Origin: Actinomycetes bacterium
Lineage (GTDB): Bacteria > Actinomycetota > Actinomycetes > Mycobacteriales > Mycobacteriaceae
Length of the DNA stretch: 32,181 nt
Assembly: GCA_021793835.1 (NCBI GenBank)
Contig: JAJYRZ010000007.1
Coordinates: 1 to 32,181, forward strand
Direction: 5' to 3'
Shown here: positions 1-9,646 of the stretch, in pieces
Numbering within the stretch: position 1 is the first letter of the stretch
How the letters are laid out: every line of letters begins with the position of its first letter
Position numbers and translations under genes: made by a program
The notes under the pieces: model-generated
Databases searched by the model: none
What the model was told of the DNA's origin: nothing
Seen by the model: only the letters and a program-made list of their open reading frames with translations

Positions 1-1
1 T

Positions 2-331
2 ATCGACGTGCTCACCTGCTTCATCGTCGGTGTGTCCAACGCCAAGGAGTCCGGTGAGGCGGCCTTCGGCGGCGGCCAGCCGGGACTGAACCTGTCCTCG
101 ACCTTCCTGCCGGGTGCACCGGCGTACAGCTACCCGGAGAACCTGCCGAAGGTCAACGCCAAGAACGCGCCCAACTGCTACGGCCTGCCCTGGCGGGACG
201 AGAGCACCTGGGCCCCGTACGTGGTCACCGACTCGGGTGTGAACCCGTCCTTCACCGGGGAGATGCGCATGACCGACACCTCGCTGTGGGCCTTCCTGAT
301 CGGCCCGCCCCCGCCCGGATTCTCGTGGTGA
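2..331 (+). CDS. MceA-family protein, C-terminal fragment (probable Mce4A)
   Basis: This is the last ~109 codons of a gene that begins left of the window; the open frame runs from base 2 to TGA at 329-331. The piece is a Pro/Gly-rich tail without an MCE domain. It contains two cysteines (near the start and in NAPNCYGLPWR), as is usual for the variable C-terminal region of actinobacterial MceA proteins. The identity rests mainly on position: it is immediately followed, six bases later, by mceB, and mceA precedes mceB in all standard mce operons. MceA is one of six secreted or membrane-anchored MCE subunits thought to form a lipid-conducting structure in the cell envelope. The MCE domain and signal anchor lie outside the window, so neither can be checked here. 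Confidence 0.75.
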   Translation: MDVLTCFIVGVSNAKESGEAAFGGGQPGLNLSSTFLPGAPAYSYPENLPKVNAKNAPNCYGLPWRDESTWAPYVVTDSGVNPSFTGEMRMTDTSLWAFLIGPPPPGFSW

Positions 332-337
332 TGTGAG

Positions 338-1384
338 ATGAAGAAGACTTCCTTCGCGCTGACCTCGGTCAAGCTGCTGGTGTTCACGGTCGTGATGGCC
401 CTGATCTTCGCCGGCCTGGTTGTGGTGTTCAGCCAGTACCGCACCGGATCGACCGAGGACTACAAGGCGGTGTTCACCGACGCCTCCGGCCTGGAGACCG
501 GCGACAAGGTGCGCATCGCAGGGGTCGTGGTCGGCGCCGTCGACGAGGTGAGGATCACCGACGACTCGCTCGCCCAGGTCAAGTTCAACGTCGACGACGA
601 CCAGACGCTGCGGCACAACACGCACGTCAACGTGCGCTACGAGGACCTGGTCGGCAACCGCTTCCTCGAGATCGTCGAGGGGGAGGGGGAGACGACCCCG
701 ATCGAACCGGGTGATCTGATCCCCGTCGATCGCACCGAGCCGGCCCTGGACCTGGACATCCTGCTCGGCGGGTTCAAGCCGCTGTTCCGCAACCTCGACC
801 CCGACGAGGTCAACGTTCTCGCGGCCTCGCTGCTCGACAGCTTCCAGGGCCAGAGTCAGACCCTGGTCTCGCTGCTGAGCTCGTCGAGCTCGTTCGCCAC
901 CACGATCGCCGACCGTGACGCGCTGGTCGGCGAGGTGATCGACAACCTCAACGCCGTGCTGGCCACGATGGACGATCACCGCGACGAGTTCTCGTCGATC
1001 GTTGACAACGTGGAGAAGGTCGTCGAGGAGCTCGGCGGCAACAGCGTGGCCGTGGTCGACGCGATCGGCAGCCTCGACGGTGCGGCCGGCGAGATGGCCG
1101 GTCTGCTCACCGAGAAGCGCGGCGAACTGCACAAGGACATGGTCGAGCTCGACCGGCTCTCCGAACTGTTGGACGAGGAGGAGACCAGCGAACGCCTCGA
1201 GTGGGTGATGGAGAACATGCCGCCGGTGTTCGCCCAGCTGGTGCGCGTGGGCACCTACGGCGCGTTCTTCAACTTCTACATCTGCGGACTGGTCTTCAAG
1301 CTCGACGGCCCCGGTGGCAACCCCATCCGGATCCCGTTCCAGGATCAGCGAGACGGAAGGTGTGCGCCGGTCGATGCTTACTAG
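338..1384 (+). CDS. MCE family protein MceB (probable Mce4B)
   Basis: 348 residues. One N-terminal membrane anchor (about residues 10-32) is followed by an MCE/MlaD domain (about 42-120) with the diagnostic pattern GLETGDKVRIAGVVVGAV at 51-68. A long, mostly helical C-terminal region comes next, ending in a conserved-looking FFNFYICGLVF segment. MceB subunits pair with the other five Mce proteins and the YrbE permeases to import lipids across the envelope. The ATG at 338 lies six bases after the mceA stop, so translation is probably coupled. An upstream ATG at 331 is followed at once by TGA and cannot be used. The gene is the second of an eight-gene co-directional run. The Mce4 assignment comes from the downstream convergent otsA and not from this protein itself. 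Confidence 0.9.
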   Translation: MKKTSFALTSVKLLVFTVVMALIFAGLVVVFSQYRTGSTEDYKAVFTDASGLETGDKVRIAGVVVGAVDEVRITDDSLAQVKFNVDDDQTLRHNTHVNVRYEDLVGNRFLEIVEGEGETTPIEPGDLIPVDRTEPALDLDILLGGFKPLFRNLDPDEVNVLAASLLDSFQGQSQTLVSLLSSSSSFATTIADRDALVGEVIDNLNAVLATMDDHRDEFSSIVDNVEKVVEELGGNSVAVVDAIGSLDGAAGEMAGLLTEKRGELHKDMVELDRLSELLDEEETSERLEWVMENMPPVFAQLVRVGTYGAFFNFYICGLVFKLDGPGGNPIRIPFQDQRDGRCAPVDAY

Positions 1385-2570
1385 AATCCGCTCGATCCCG
1401 CGTTTCCGGGACATGAACCCGCTGCCGATCGCGATAGTGGGCATCGTGCTCACCGCGCTGGTGGTGTTGGTGGCGCTGCAGTACGACAAGGTGCCGGTGA
1501 TCAACCAGCAGCAGACCTATAAGGCCCAGGTCTCCGATGCCGCCGGGCTGCGCGTGGGCGACGACGTCCGCGTGGCCGGCCTGGAGGTCGGCAAGGTCGA
1601 GAAGATCGGTCTGGAAGACGATCACGTGCTGGTGACCTTCACGGTGAAGAAGTCGGTGCACGTCGGCGACAAGACCGGTGCCGACATCAAGACCGAGTCG
1701 CTGCTGGGCAAGCGCGGACTGACCGTGCGTCCGGCCGGGGAACGCGACCTGGGTAAGAACGGGGTCATCCCGCTCAGCCGCACCACCACCCCGTATGCGC
1801 TCACCGACGCCCTCGACGACATCGGGGGCAAACTCGAGGAGACCGAGACCGAGGTGCTCGGCGATGCCATCGGCGCCTTCGCGGGGGCCCTGGAGGAGAC
1901 GCCGCCGGAGCTGGCCGAGACCCTCGACGCGGTCTCGCGGCTGTCGGAGACGATCAGTTCGCGCGACACCGAGTTGCGCGATCTGCTCACGAACGCCGAC
2001 TCGATCACCGATGTGCTCGCCGAACGCAGCGACCAGCTCAACCAGCTGGTGCTCGACTCCGATGCGCTGTTCGCGCAGCTGGACGAACGTCGCCAGATGC
2101 TCGGCGACCTGATCGTCAACATCGGCGCGGTGTCCACGGCGCTGACCGACTTCATCCGCGACAACGACACCGAGTTCGGCAACTCGCTCGACCAGCTCGA
2201 CGGGGTGCTCGACATCCTGATCCGCAACCAGGAGAACATCCAACTCGCCCTGGACGGGGTGTCGCGCTACATGTACGCGCTCGGCGACTCGGTGAGTAAC
2301 GGCCCGTACTTCACGGCCTACATCCAGAACTTCCTGAACCTGTCGCCGCTGTTTAACACCTCCGACGTCATCACCTCGGTGCTGGACTACCTGGCTGCGA
2401 ACACCGAGCCCGGCACCGGGTTCGAGCGGATCGTGGCCGGCGCCCCGGCCATGCCCGATCTGGACGATCCGGACGGCCCGCTGGCCGGGATGCTCGACGA
2501 CCCGGCCGCCGGCATCGAAGGGCTGCTCGGCCTCGATTCGGGCGCCGACGGACAAGGCGGTGAGAACTGA
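1374..2570 (+). CDS. MCE family protein MceC (probable Mce4C)
   Basis: 398 residues from the ATG at 1374, which overlaps the end of mceB by 11 bases. A purine-rich GGAAGG lies at 1355-1360. The frame is open further upstream, but those codons lie inside mceB and encode no recognisable anchor. A single membrane segment (about 15-36) is followed by the MCE domain (about 48-125), with GLRVGDDVRVAGLEVGKV at 58-75. A helical region of about 200 residues and an acidic, Gly/Asp-rich tail follow. The role is as one of six MCE subunits of a lipid importer. GTG 1362 and ATG 1413 are possible alternative starts: the first is almost on top of the purine run, and the second would remove the basic pre-anchor residues. 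Confidence 0.88.
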   Translation: MLTRIRSIPRFRDMNPLPIAIVGIVLTALVVLVALQYDKVPVINQQQTYKAQVSDAAGLRVGDDVRVAGLEVGKVEKIGLEDDHVLVTFTVKKSVHVGDKTGADIKTESLLGKRGLTVRPAGERDLGKNGVIPLSRTTTPYALTDALDDIGGKLEETETEVLGDAIGAFAGALEETPPELAETLDAVSRLSETISSRDTELRDLLTNADSITDVLAERSDQLNQLVLDSDALFAQLDERRQMLGDLIVNIGAVSTALTDFIRDNDTEFGNSLDQLDGVLDILIRNQENIQLALDGVSRYMYALGDSVSNGPYFTAYIQNFLNLSPLFNTSDVITSVLDYLAANTEPGTGFERIVAGAPAMPDLDDPDGPLAGMLDDPAAGIEGLLGLDSGADGQGGEN

Positions 2571-3877
2571 TGCGTCAGTCCAAACTCCTGCGCGGCGGAT
2601 TGGCCGCCGTGCTCGCGGTGATGCTGATCGTCGCCGGTTTCCAGGCCTGGCCCGGGACCAACGGCTACACGGTTAAGGGGCAGTTCACCAGCGCCGTCGG
2701 CATCTACGAGGGCGATGAGGTCGCGGTGCTCGGCGTGCCGGTCGGCCGCATCACCTCCATCGAACCGCAGGGCACCTTCACCACGGTGTCGATGCGGATC
2801 GACGAGGGCGTGGAGATCCCGGCCGAAGCCGATGCGATCATCGTCGCCCAGTCGCTGGTGACCTCACGGTTCGTCCAGCTCACCCCGGTGCACACCGGTG
2901 ACGGCCCGACCTTGAAGGACGGCGACGAGATCCCGCTCGAGCGCACCGCGGTGCCGATCGAGTGGGACCAGATCAAGACCGAACTGGGCAAGCTCACCAC
3001 CGCGCTCGGCCCCGACGACGAAGACGAGGTCGGTTCGCTCAACCGCTTCCTCGACGTCGCGGCGGAGAACCTCGACGGCAACGGCCAGCGGGTGCGCGAC
3101 ACCCTGCGCGAGCTGTCGGCGGCGATGAACACCCTGTCCGACGGCAGCGAGGACCTGTTCTCCACGGTGCGGAACCTGCACGTGTTCGTCAACGCCCTGT
3201 CCGACAGCAACGAGCAGATCGTCTCGGTCTCCGGCCATATGGCTCGGGTGTCGGACGTGCTGGCCAACTCCACGGCCGAACTCGACTCGTCGATGCAGAG
3301 CCTGGACGTTGCGGTGCGCGAGATCGAACGGTTCCTGACCGATCACCGCGAACGCACCGGTGAGACGATCCACGAGGTCTCCGAGGTGGTGCAGACCCTG
3401 GCCGAGAAGCGCGACCGCTTCGGCGAGCTGCTGCACGTCGGGCCGACCGGGCTGGTCAACTTCTTCAACATCTATCAGCCCGCCCAGGGCACGTTCACCG
3501 GCAACATCGGTCTGGACAACTTCTCCAACATGACCGACGTGGTGTGCGGCGCGATGGGCGGTATCGACGGGGTCGGCGAGTTGCGCACGGTCAACCAGTG
3601 CGTGGACATGCTCGGACCGCTGCTGAGCCAGTTCGCGATGAACTATCCGCCGATCGGCGCCAACCCGATCACCGGTGTGACCGCCTACCCGGATCAGGTG
3701 CTGTACACCGACCCGTCCATGCACGACGTGCCGGGCATCCCGCCGCAGAAGCCGGAACCGGGCACCACGCCGCTGTGGGACGCCGATGTGCGGATGGACT
3801 CCGAGCCCGCGCCCGACAACGGCGCGCCGGCGGACGGACTCGAGGGCCTGCTGCGTCCCGGCGGTGGAGGTAACTGA
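2570..3877 (+). CDS. MCE family protein MceD (probable Mce4D)
   Basis: 435 residues. The ATG shares one base with the TGA of mceC (TGATG), so translation is coupled. An N-terminal hydrophobic segment (about 8-25) anchors the protein. The MCE domain (about 33-110) contains GIYEGDEVAVLGVPVGRI at 44-61. A helical middle part follows, then a Pro-rich C-terminal tail with the NYPPIGANPITG segment that is common in MceD proteins. Two cysteines flank the central region (VVCGAMGG and VNQCVDML). It is the fourth MCE subunit of the importer. Nothing suggests truncation, and length and order match the family. Confidence 0.88.
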   Translation: MRQSKLLRGGLAAVLAVMLIVAGFQAWPGTNGYTVKGQFTSAVGIYEGDEVAVLGVPVGRITSIEPQGTFTTVSMRIDEGVEIPAEADAIIVAQSLVTSRFVQLTPVHTGDGPTLKDGDEIPLERTAVPIEWDQIKTELGKLTTALGPDDEDEVGSLNRFLDVAAENLDGNGQRVRDTLRELSAAMNTLSDGSEDLFSTVRNLHVFVNALSDSNEQIVSVSGHMARVSDVLANSTAELDSSMQSLDVAVREIERFLTDHRERTGETIHEVSEVVQTLAEKRDRFGELLHVGPTGLVNFFNIYQPAQGTFTGNIGLDNFSNMTDVVCGAMGGIDGVGELRTVNQCVDMLGPLLSQFAMNYPPIGANPITGVTAYPDQVLYTDPSMHDVPGIPPQKPEPGTTPLWDADVRMDSEPAPDNGAPADGLEGLLRPGGGGN

Positions 3878-5118
3878 TGACCGTTGACGATTCGACCCCG
3901 CAGGCCCCGCCCGCGGTGCGGCGCAGAAGGCGCACCGCCACCGCGGTCACCGGCCTGGCGCTGTCGGGCGCATTGCTGTCGGGCTGCACGTGGAACGGAC
4001 TGAACTCCCTGCCGCTGCCCGGTGCACAGGGCACCGGCTCGAGTGCGTACGAGATGACGGTGCAGGTGCCCAACGCGGGCACGCTGACCGCGAACTCGCC
4101 GGTGATGATCGATGAGGTCACGGTCGGCTCGATCCGCAAGATCTCGGTGCAGCCGGACTGGACGGCGGAGATCAAGATCGGCCTGAACGAGGGCACCGAG
4201 CTGCCCTTCGGCACCGCCGCCAACGTCGGCCAGGTCTCACTGCTGGGCTCGGAGTACCTCGAGCTGATCCCGCCGGAGGGCGAGGAGCTGGCGCAGGCGC
4301 GCATCCTGGAACCGGGCGAGACGATCCCGCTGTCGGACGGCGGGCACTACCCGAACACCGAGAAGACCCTGTCCTCGCTGTCGGTGGTGCTCTCGGGCGG
4401 CGGCATCGCCCAGCTCAACGACATCATCACCGAGACCAGCGCGGCCTTCGAGGACGGCGACAACGTCGCGGACCTGCTGCCCGAGCTCGAACAGCTGATG
4501 GGGACGCTGGACTCCCAGCGTGGCGACATCGTCACCGCGATGGAGGGCATGAACACCCTCGGCCGGACGGTGCGCGATCAGACCGACGTGCTCGAGGCGG
4601 CCTTCACCGGGCTGGACCCGGCGATGGAGGTACTCGCCGACCAGCGCGAGGAACTGCTCGACGCGGTGCTCTCCCTCGGCTCGTTCTCCGAGGTCGCCGA
4701 CCGGATCCTCACCGAGGCCGGGGGCGATCTGCGCACCACGATCGATTCGATCGGCCCGATCCTGCAGGCCGTGGCGGATTCGGGCAACGCGCTGACCGAG
4801 TCGTTGACGCTGCTGTTCACCTTCCCGTTCCCGATGGAGACCACGCTGAACGCGATGCGCGGTGACTACACCAACCTGTTCGACGAGGTCGACCTGACCT
4901 ACGACCGGCTGGCGGGCTCGCTGTTCCTCGGCCACGAGGGGGCGAACTTCGATTTGAACGCGCAGGCCGACAACATGATGTCCGGACCGGAGGGTGCGAT
5001 GGGCATGTACGCCGGCCCCACGGGGCAGAAGGGCGATCCCTTCGCGCCGCCGCTGCGCGGCGATCAGCCGCCGGCCGATGAACTCTACGGGCCGCAGTCG
5101 AAGGGAGCGGGCTCATGA
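3877..5118 (+). CDS. MCE family lipoprotein MceE (LprK/LprN-like)
   Basis: 413 residues. The start codon overlaps the mceD stop by one base, with a GGTGGAGG ribosome-binding sequence just before it (3862-3869). A basic stretch at 15-19 (RRRRR) and a hydrophobic segment lead to the lipobox LLSGC, so Cys37 should be lipidated after cleavage; this marks MceE as the lipoprotein of the set. The MCE domain (about 52-130) carries the usual turn (SPVMIDEVTVGSI) and LLGSEYLELIP. A long helical region follows. In the known mce4 operon the equivalent is LprN. The lipid anchor should hold the protein on the outer face of the plasma membrane, in line with the other five subunits. Confidence 0.9.
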   Translation: MTVDDSTPQAPPAVRRRRRTATAVTGLALSGALLSGCTWNGLNSLPLPGAQGTGSSAYEMTVQVPNAGTLTANSPVMIDEVTVGSIRKISVQPDWTAEIKIGLNEGTELPFGTAANVGQVSLLGSEYLELIPPEGEELAQARILEPGETIPLSDGGHYPNTEKTLSSLSVVLSGGGIAQLNDIITETSAAFEDGDNVADLLPELEQLMGTLDSQRGDIVTAMEGMNTLGRTVRDQTDVLEAAFTGLDPAMEVLADQREELLDAVLSLGSFSEVADRILTEAGGDLRTTIDSIGPILQAVADSGNALTESLTLLFTFPFPMETTLNAMRGDYTNLFDEVDLTYDRLAGSLFLGHEGANFDLNAQADNMMSGPEGAMGMYAGPTGQKGDPFAPPLRGDQPPADELYGPQSKGAGS

Positions 5119-6518
5119 TGCTCACCCGTTTCGTCCGCATCCAGCTGGCGATCTTTCTGGTGCTGTCGATCGTCGGCGTGCTGGTCATGGCGATCAAATA
5201 CGTGCAGCTGCCCGCGATGATGGGCATCGGCCGCAACACCGTGACCCTGCAGATGGACTCCACCGGCGGGCTCTACCGGCACGGCAACGTCACGTACCGC
5301 GGCAAGGAGGTCGGCAAGGTCACCTCGGTCTCGCTGACCCCGCACGGGGTGGAGGCCAAGCTGTCGGTCGACTCGGGGGTGAAGATCCCGGAGGACACCC
5401 GGGTGGAGATCCGCTCGGTGTCGGCGATCGGTGAGCAGTACGCCGAGTTCGTGCCGCAGTCCGACGGCGGCCCCTACATCGACAACGGCTTCCGCGTGCC
5501 CACCGGGCAGATCGACATGCCGACCGCGATCGGGCCGATCCTCGACGAGGCCAACGCGATGCTGCAGATGGTGCCGCAGGACAAGCTCGACCTGGTGGTG
5601 GACGAGACCTTCCTGGCCTTCGACGATTCCGCGGCCGACCTGCGGCAGCTGATCGTGTCGACCAAGGAGGTGCTCCAGCGCGCCCAGGCCGATGTGGATC
5701 CGACGATGGAGCTGATCCGTCAGCTCGGCCCCCTGCTCGACACCCAGGTCATCTCGGCCGACGACCTGCGGGCGTGGGTGGGGAACCTCGCGGACTTCGT
5801 CGGCCAGGTCAACGCCAACGATCCGCAGGTGCGCTCGGTGCTGGCCAACGCGCCGGCCACTCTGGACCAGGCGACCCTGCTGTTCGACGACATCAGCCCG
5901 ACGATGCCGGTGATGATGGCCAACACCTTGAGCCTGGGCCAGGTGGCGCTGACCTACAACGATTCGATCCAGCAGATGCTGGTGGTCTACCCGGCGCTGA
6001 TGGGGTCGCTGCAGACGCTGACCCAGCGCGCGGAGCGAGACGACAACAAGCTGCCGCTGGACTTCCACCTGCAGCTCAACGCGCCGCCGGCCTGTTCGGT
6101 CGGCTATCTCGCCCCGGATCAGCGACGCCCACCGAACGACGTGGAGATCCCGGTGACCCCGGACGGCATCTACTGCCAGTTGCCGCAGGACTCGCCGCTG
6201 TCGGTCCGCGGTGCGCGCAACGCGCCCTGCCCGGGCCAGCCCGGTAAGCGGGCGCCGACGCCCGCCCTGTGTGAGGACCCGGAGGGCTTCGTGCCCAAGG
6301 GCGACCAGCCCACCCCGTTCGGTCCGCCGCAGCCGGAGGTCGAGGGCGAGGTGCCGTCGATCTACCAGGAGCGTCTGGGGGAGATGGACACCGCCGCCTA
6401 CGATCCGGCCTCGGGCACCTACGTCGGGCCCGACGGCAACTCCTACCAGGACCAGAGCCTGGTCCATGACGCGCCCGCGGAGGGGTGGCAGGGCATGCTC
6501 ACCGGGCCGACCCGGTGA
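5115..6518 (+). CDS. MCE family protein MceF (probable Mce4F)
   Basis: 467 residues. Its ATG overlaps the mceE stop by four bases, and a second ATG follows immediately at 5118 that could also serve. A membrane anchor lies at about 8-27. It is followed by the MceF hallmark LPAMMGIGRNTVTLQ at 32-46 and TGGLYRHGNVTYRGKEVG at 50-67 at the front of the MCE domain. The C-terminal third is Pro-rich with several cysteines (PPACSVGYL, IYCQLPQ, APCPGQPG, PALCEDPEG), typical of MceF tails. The protein is the last of the six MCE subunits. The following mas gene starts inside its stop codon. Confidence 0.9.
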   Translation: MMLTRFVRIQLAIFLVLSIVGVLVMAIKYVQLPAMMGIGRNTVTLQMDSTGGLYRHGNVTYRGKEVGKVTSVSLTPHGVEAKLSVDSGVKIPEDTRVEIRSVSAIGEQYAEFVPQSDGGPYIDNGFRVPTGQIDMPTAIGPILDEANAMLQMVPQDKLDLVVDETFLAFDDSAADLRQLIVSTKEVLQRAQADVDPTMELIRQLGPLLDTQVISADDLRAWVGNLADFVGQVNANDPQVRSVLANAPATLDQATLLFDDISPTMPVMMANTLSLGQVALTYNDSIQQMLVVYPALMGSLQTLTQRAERDDNKLPLDFHLQLNAPPACSVGYLAPDQRRPPNDVEIPVTPDGIYCQLPQDSPLSVRGARNAPCPGQPGKRAPTPALCEDPEGFVPKGDQPTPFGPPQPEVEGEVPSIYQERLGEMDTAAYDPASGTYVGPDGNSYQDQSLVHDAPAEGWQGMLTGPTR

Positions 6519-7093
6519 CGGGGCCCGCAGCCGACGCCTCGGCCGGGCCCGCGCAGCCGGACGCACCGGGTTCCGGTGATCCGCAGCGTCCCCTGCTGAT
6601 CGCGATGGTCGTGGTCTCGGCGCTCGCCCTGGTGGCGGTCGTCGCGCTGCTCACGATGGCGATCCTCAACCTCCGGCAGGACCGGATCACCGGGGATCGC
6701 AACGAGCGGGATCTGGCACTGATCGAGGACTTCCGACAGATGGGCGCGCAGGTGGCCGAGGACTATCTCGACTTCTCGTATCTGACGATGGACGAGGACG
6801 TCCAGGCCATCGCCGACAACGTCTCCGGCATCGCACACGACCGGTTCGTCGAGTCCCGCGACCAGTGGACCGAACTGGTACACCTGATGGAGACGGTCTC
6901 CGAGGGCGAGGTGCTCTACTCCGGGGTCCAGGACTTCGACCGGGACCAGGCCATGGTGCTGGTGCTGGGGCGGGCGATGGTCAGCAACAAGGAGGAGCCG
7001 GTGCCGCACGAGGGGTACTTCACGCTGCGGATGCTCGTCGAACGCGACGGCGACGGCTTCACGGTGACGAACATGGACTACGCCAACCGATGA
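6515..7093 (+). CDS. Mce-associated membrane protein (Mas), first copy
   Basis: 192 residues from GTG 6515, which overlaps the mceF stop (GTGA). The frame is open up to GTG 6485, but that would run deep into mceF. A short Ala/Pro/Gly-rich cytoplasmic part is followed by one membrane helix (about 27-51) and an extracytoplasmic domain of about 140 residues. That domain has the SNTF2-like layout of Mce-associated proteins: a helical start, then strands ending in FTLRMLVERDGDGFTVTNMDYA. Mas proteins flank mce operons and are reported to stabilise or assist the transporter. The domain call is from layout and position, not from a diagnostic motif. Confidence 0.8.
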   Translation: MTGPAADASAGPAQPDAPGSGDPQRPLLIAMVVVSALALVAVVALLTMAILNLRQDRITGDRNERDLALIEDFRQMGAQVAEDYLDFSYLTMDEDVQAIADNVSGIAHDRFVESRDQWTELVHLMETVSEGEVLYSGVQDFDRDQAMVLVLGRAMVSNKEEPVPHEGYFTLRMLVERDGDGFTVTNMDYANR

Positions 7094-7719
7094 GCGAAGA
7101 CGACCACCAGACCGGACCCGGCGCCGAGTCGGCGGAGCAGGACACCGGCGCCCACAACGGGCCCGACCCGGCGGCCGCTGCGGCCGCGGCCGAGGCGGCG
7201 CTCGCCCAGCGGCGCACGCTGCTCACCCGCACCCTGCTGATCGCAGGCGCCGTGCTGGCGATCGCCGTGGGCCTGCTGGCCTGGCAGACGGTCGCCTACC
7301 TGGACGGGCGCGATGCACCCGATGAGGGCAGCTCGCAGGTCCAGGAGCGCCGCGCCGAGGTCGTCGACGCCACCCACGCGCAGATGAAGCGGATGTTCGG
7401 CTACGACCATCGCGACATCGAAGACGACATGGATTCGGTGCTCGGCGGGCTGACGCCCGAGTTCGCCGAGGAGTATGAGCAGGTGCTGCGCGGCGGGCTG
7501 ATCGACGACGTGCTCGAGACCCAGGCCACGGTGCGGGTGACCACCCTGGACATCGCCCCGATGGAGGTCTCGGGCGACTCCGCGCAGGTGCTGGTGTTCC
7601 TCAAGCAGGTCAGCAACACCAACGAGCAGACCGCCGCGGTGACCTGGCGCAGCCGCGCCGTGGTCGATCTCGAGAAGGTCGACGGCCGCTGGCTGGTCGG
7701 CGGCATCGACACGGTGTAG
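7090..7719 (+). CDS. Mce-associated membrane protein (Mas), second copy
   Basis: 209 residues; the ATG overlaps the stop of the preceding mas gene (ATGA). The first 40 residues are acidic and Ala-rich, with an eight-alanine run, and are probably disordered. One membrane helix follows (about 44-64), then an extracytoplasmic domain ending in WRSRAVVDLEKVDGRWLVGGIDTV, the typical last strands of Mce-associated proteins. This is the last gene of the operon; a hairpin and the convergent otsA follow. Two mas genes after mceF is the arrangement I recall for the M. tuberculosis mce4 locus (Rv3492c-Rv3493c). Confidence 0.8.
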   Translation: MSEDDHQTGPGAESAEQDTGAHNGPDPAAAAAAAEAALAQRRTLLTRTLLIAGAVLAIAVGLLAWQTVAYLDGRDAPDEGSSQVQERRAEVVDATHAQMKRMFGYDHRDIEDDMDSVLGGLTPEFAEEYEQVLRGGLIDDVLETQATVRVTTLDIAPMEVSGDSAQVLVFLKQVSNTNEQTAAVTWRSRAVVDLEKVDGRWLVGGIDTV

Positions 7720-7784
7720 ACCCCGCCCCGCGCAGCTGAACCTGCGGGGTCCGTGCCGGGTACGGGACGCCGGAACGGCGGGGT
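7719..7784. terminator. Possible terminator between mas and otsA
   Basis: A perfect 8-bp inverted repeat, GACCCCGC (7719-7726) and GCGGGGTC (7744-7751), overlaps the last base of the mas stop codon. An alternative pairing uses GGCGGGGT at 7777-7784. There is no T-tract. The location between convergent genes supports a termination role. Confidence 0.4.
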
Positions 7785-7802
7785 GAGCGCCTCGGCGCCC
7801 GA

Positions 7803-9248
<1,446 letters not shown>

Positions 9249-9313
9249 GGCCCCTCCTTCAGATGATCCGGCCGGCGCGGTCGCGCAGGCCGGTCGGGGC
9301 CTATTCTGCCAGG

Positions 9314-9475
9314 TCAGTCCTCGTCGGTGGCGGGGCCGATGCCGAGCATGTCCAGAAGCATGCGGCAGTCCTCGGCGTCCTCGGAGAACGCGGCGACCAC
9401 GCGCTGGGCCTGGCGAGCGGTGTCGTCGCCCAGATCGTTCAGGTCGTCGTCGGTGATGTCGGCGGTCTCGGTCAT
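9314..9475 (-). CDS. Small acidic protein of unknown function upstream of otsA
   Basis: 53 residues from ATG 9475, with GAGGAG six bases before the start. The frame could extend 11 codons to 9508, but that part is basic and lacks a ribosome-binding site. The product is strongly acidic at its N-terminus ([11 protein letters not shown]). A predicted amphipathic helix ([15 protein letters not shown]) and a hydrophobic helix ([10 protein letters not shown]) follow. No motif gives a function. It ends 65 bases before otsA on the same strand, so the two may be co-transcribed. A small ORF is also annotated beside otsA in M. tuberculosis (Rv3489, from memory), which would support it being real if the sequences match. 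Confidence 0.6.
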   Translation of the reverse strand: MTETADITDDDLNDLGDDTARQAQRVVAAFSEDAEDCRMLLDMLGIGPATDED

Positions 9476-9583
9476 GGTGGGCTCCTCGTGGCGGCGCCGG
9501 AAGATCATCGCTTCCGGGCGGACGGTCCGGGCGTCGCGGGCATCGGCGCCGTAAGGGGGGCGGTGCCCGCGAAAGACAAGCCG

Positions 9584-9589
9584 ACTCTA
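9584..9589 (-). promoter_or_regulatory. Putative -10 element upstream of the small protein and otsA
   Basis: On the minus strand TAGAGT fits the actinobacterial TANNNT -10 pattern. It would start a transcript with a leader of about 100 bases before the 53-residue protein. No clear -35 is seen. Apart from this I see nothing definite in the gap 9476-9646. Confidence 0.3.
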
Positions 9590-9646
9590 AACATGGCGCG
9601 CGCCCGGCGCCAGGGCGGCCGGTGTGAGATCGGGTACCCCGCCGGG

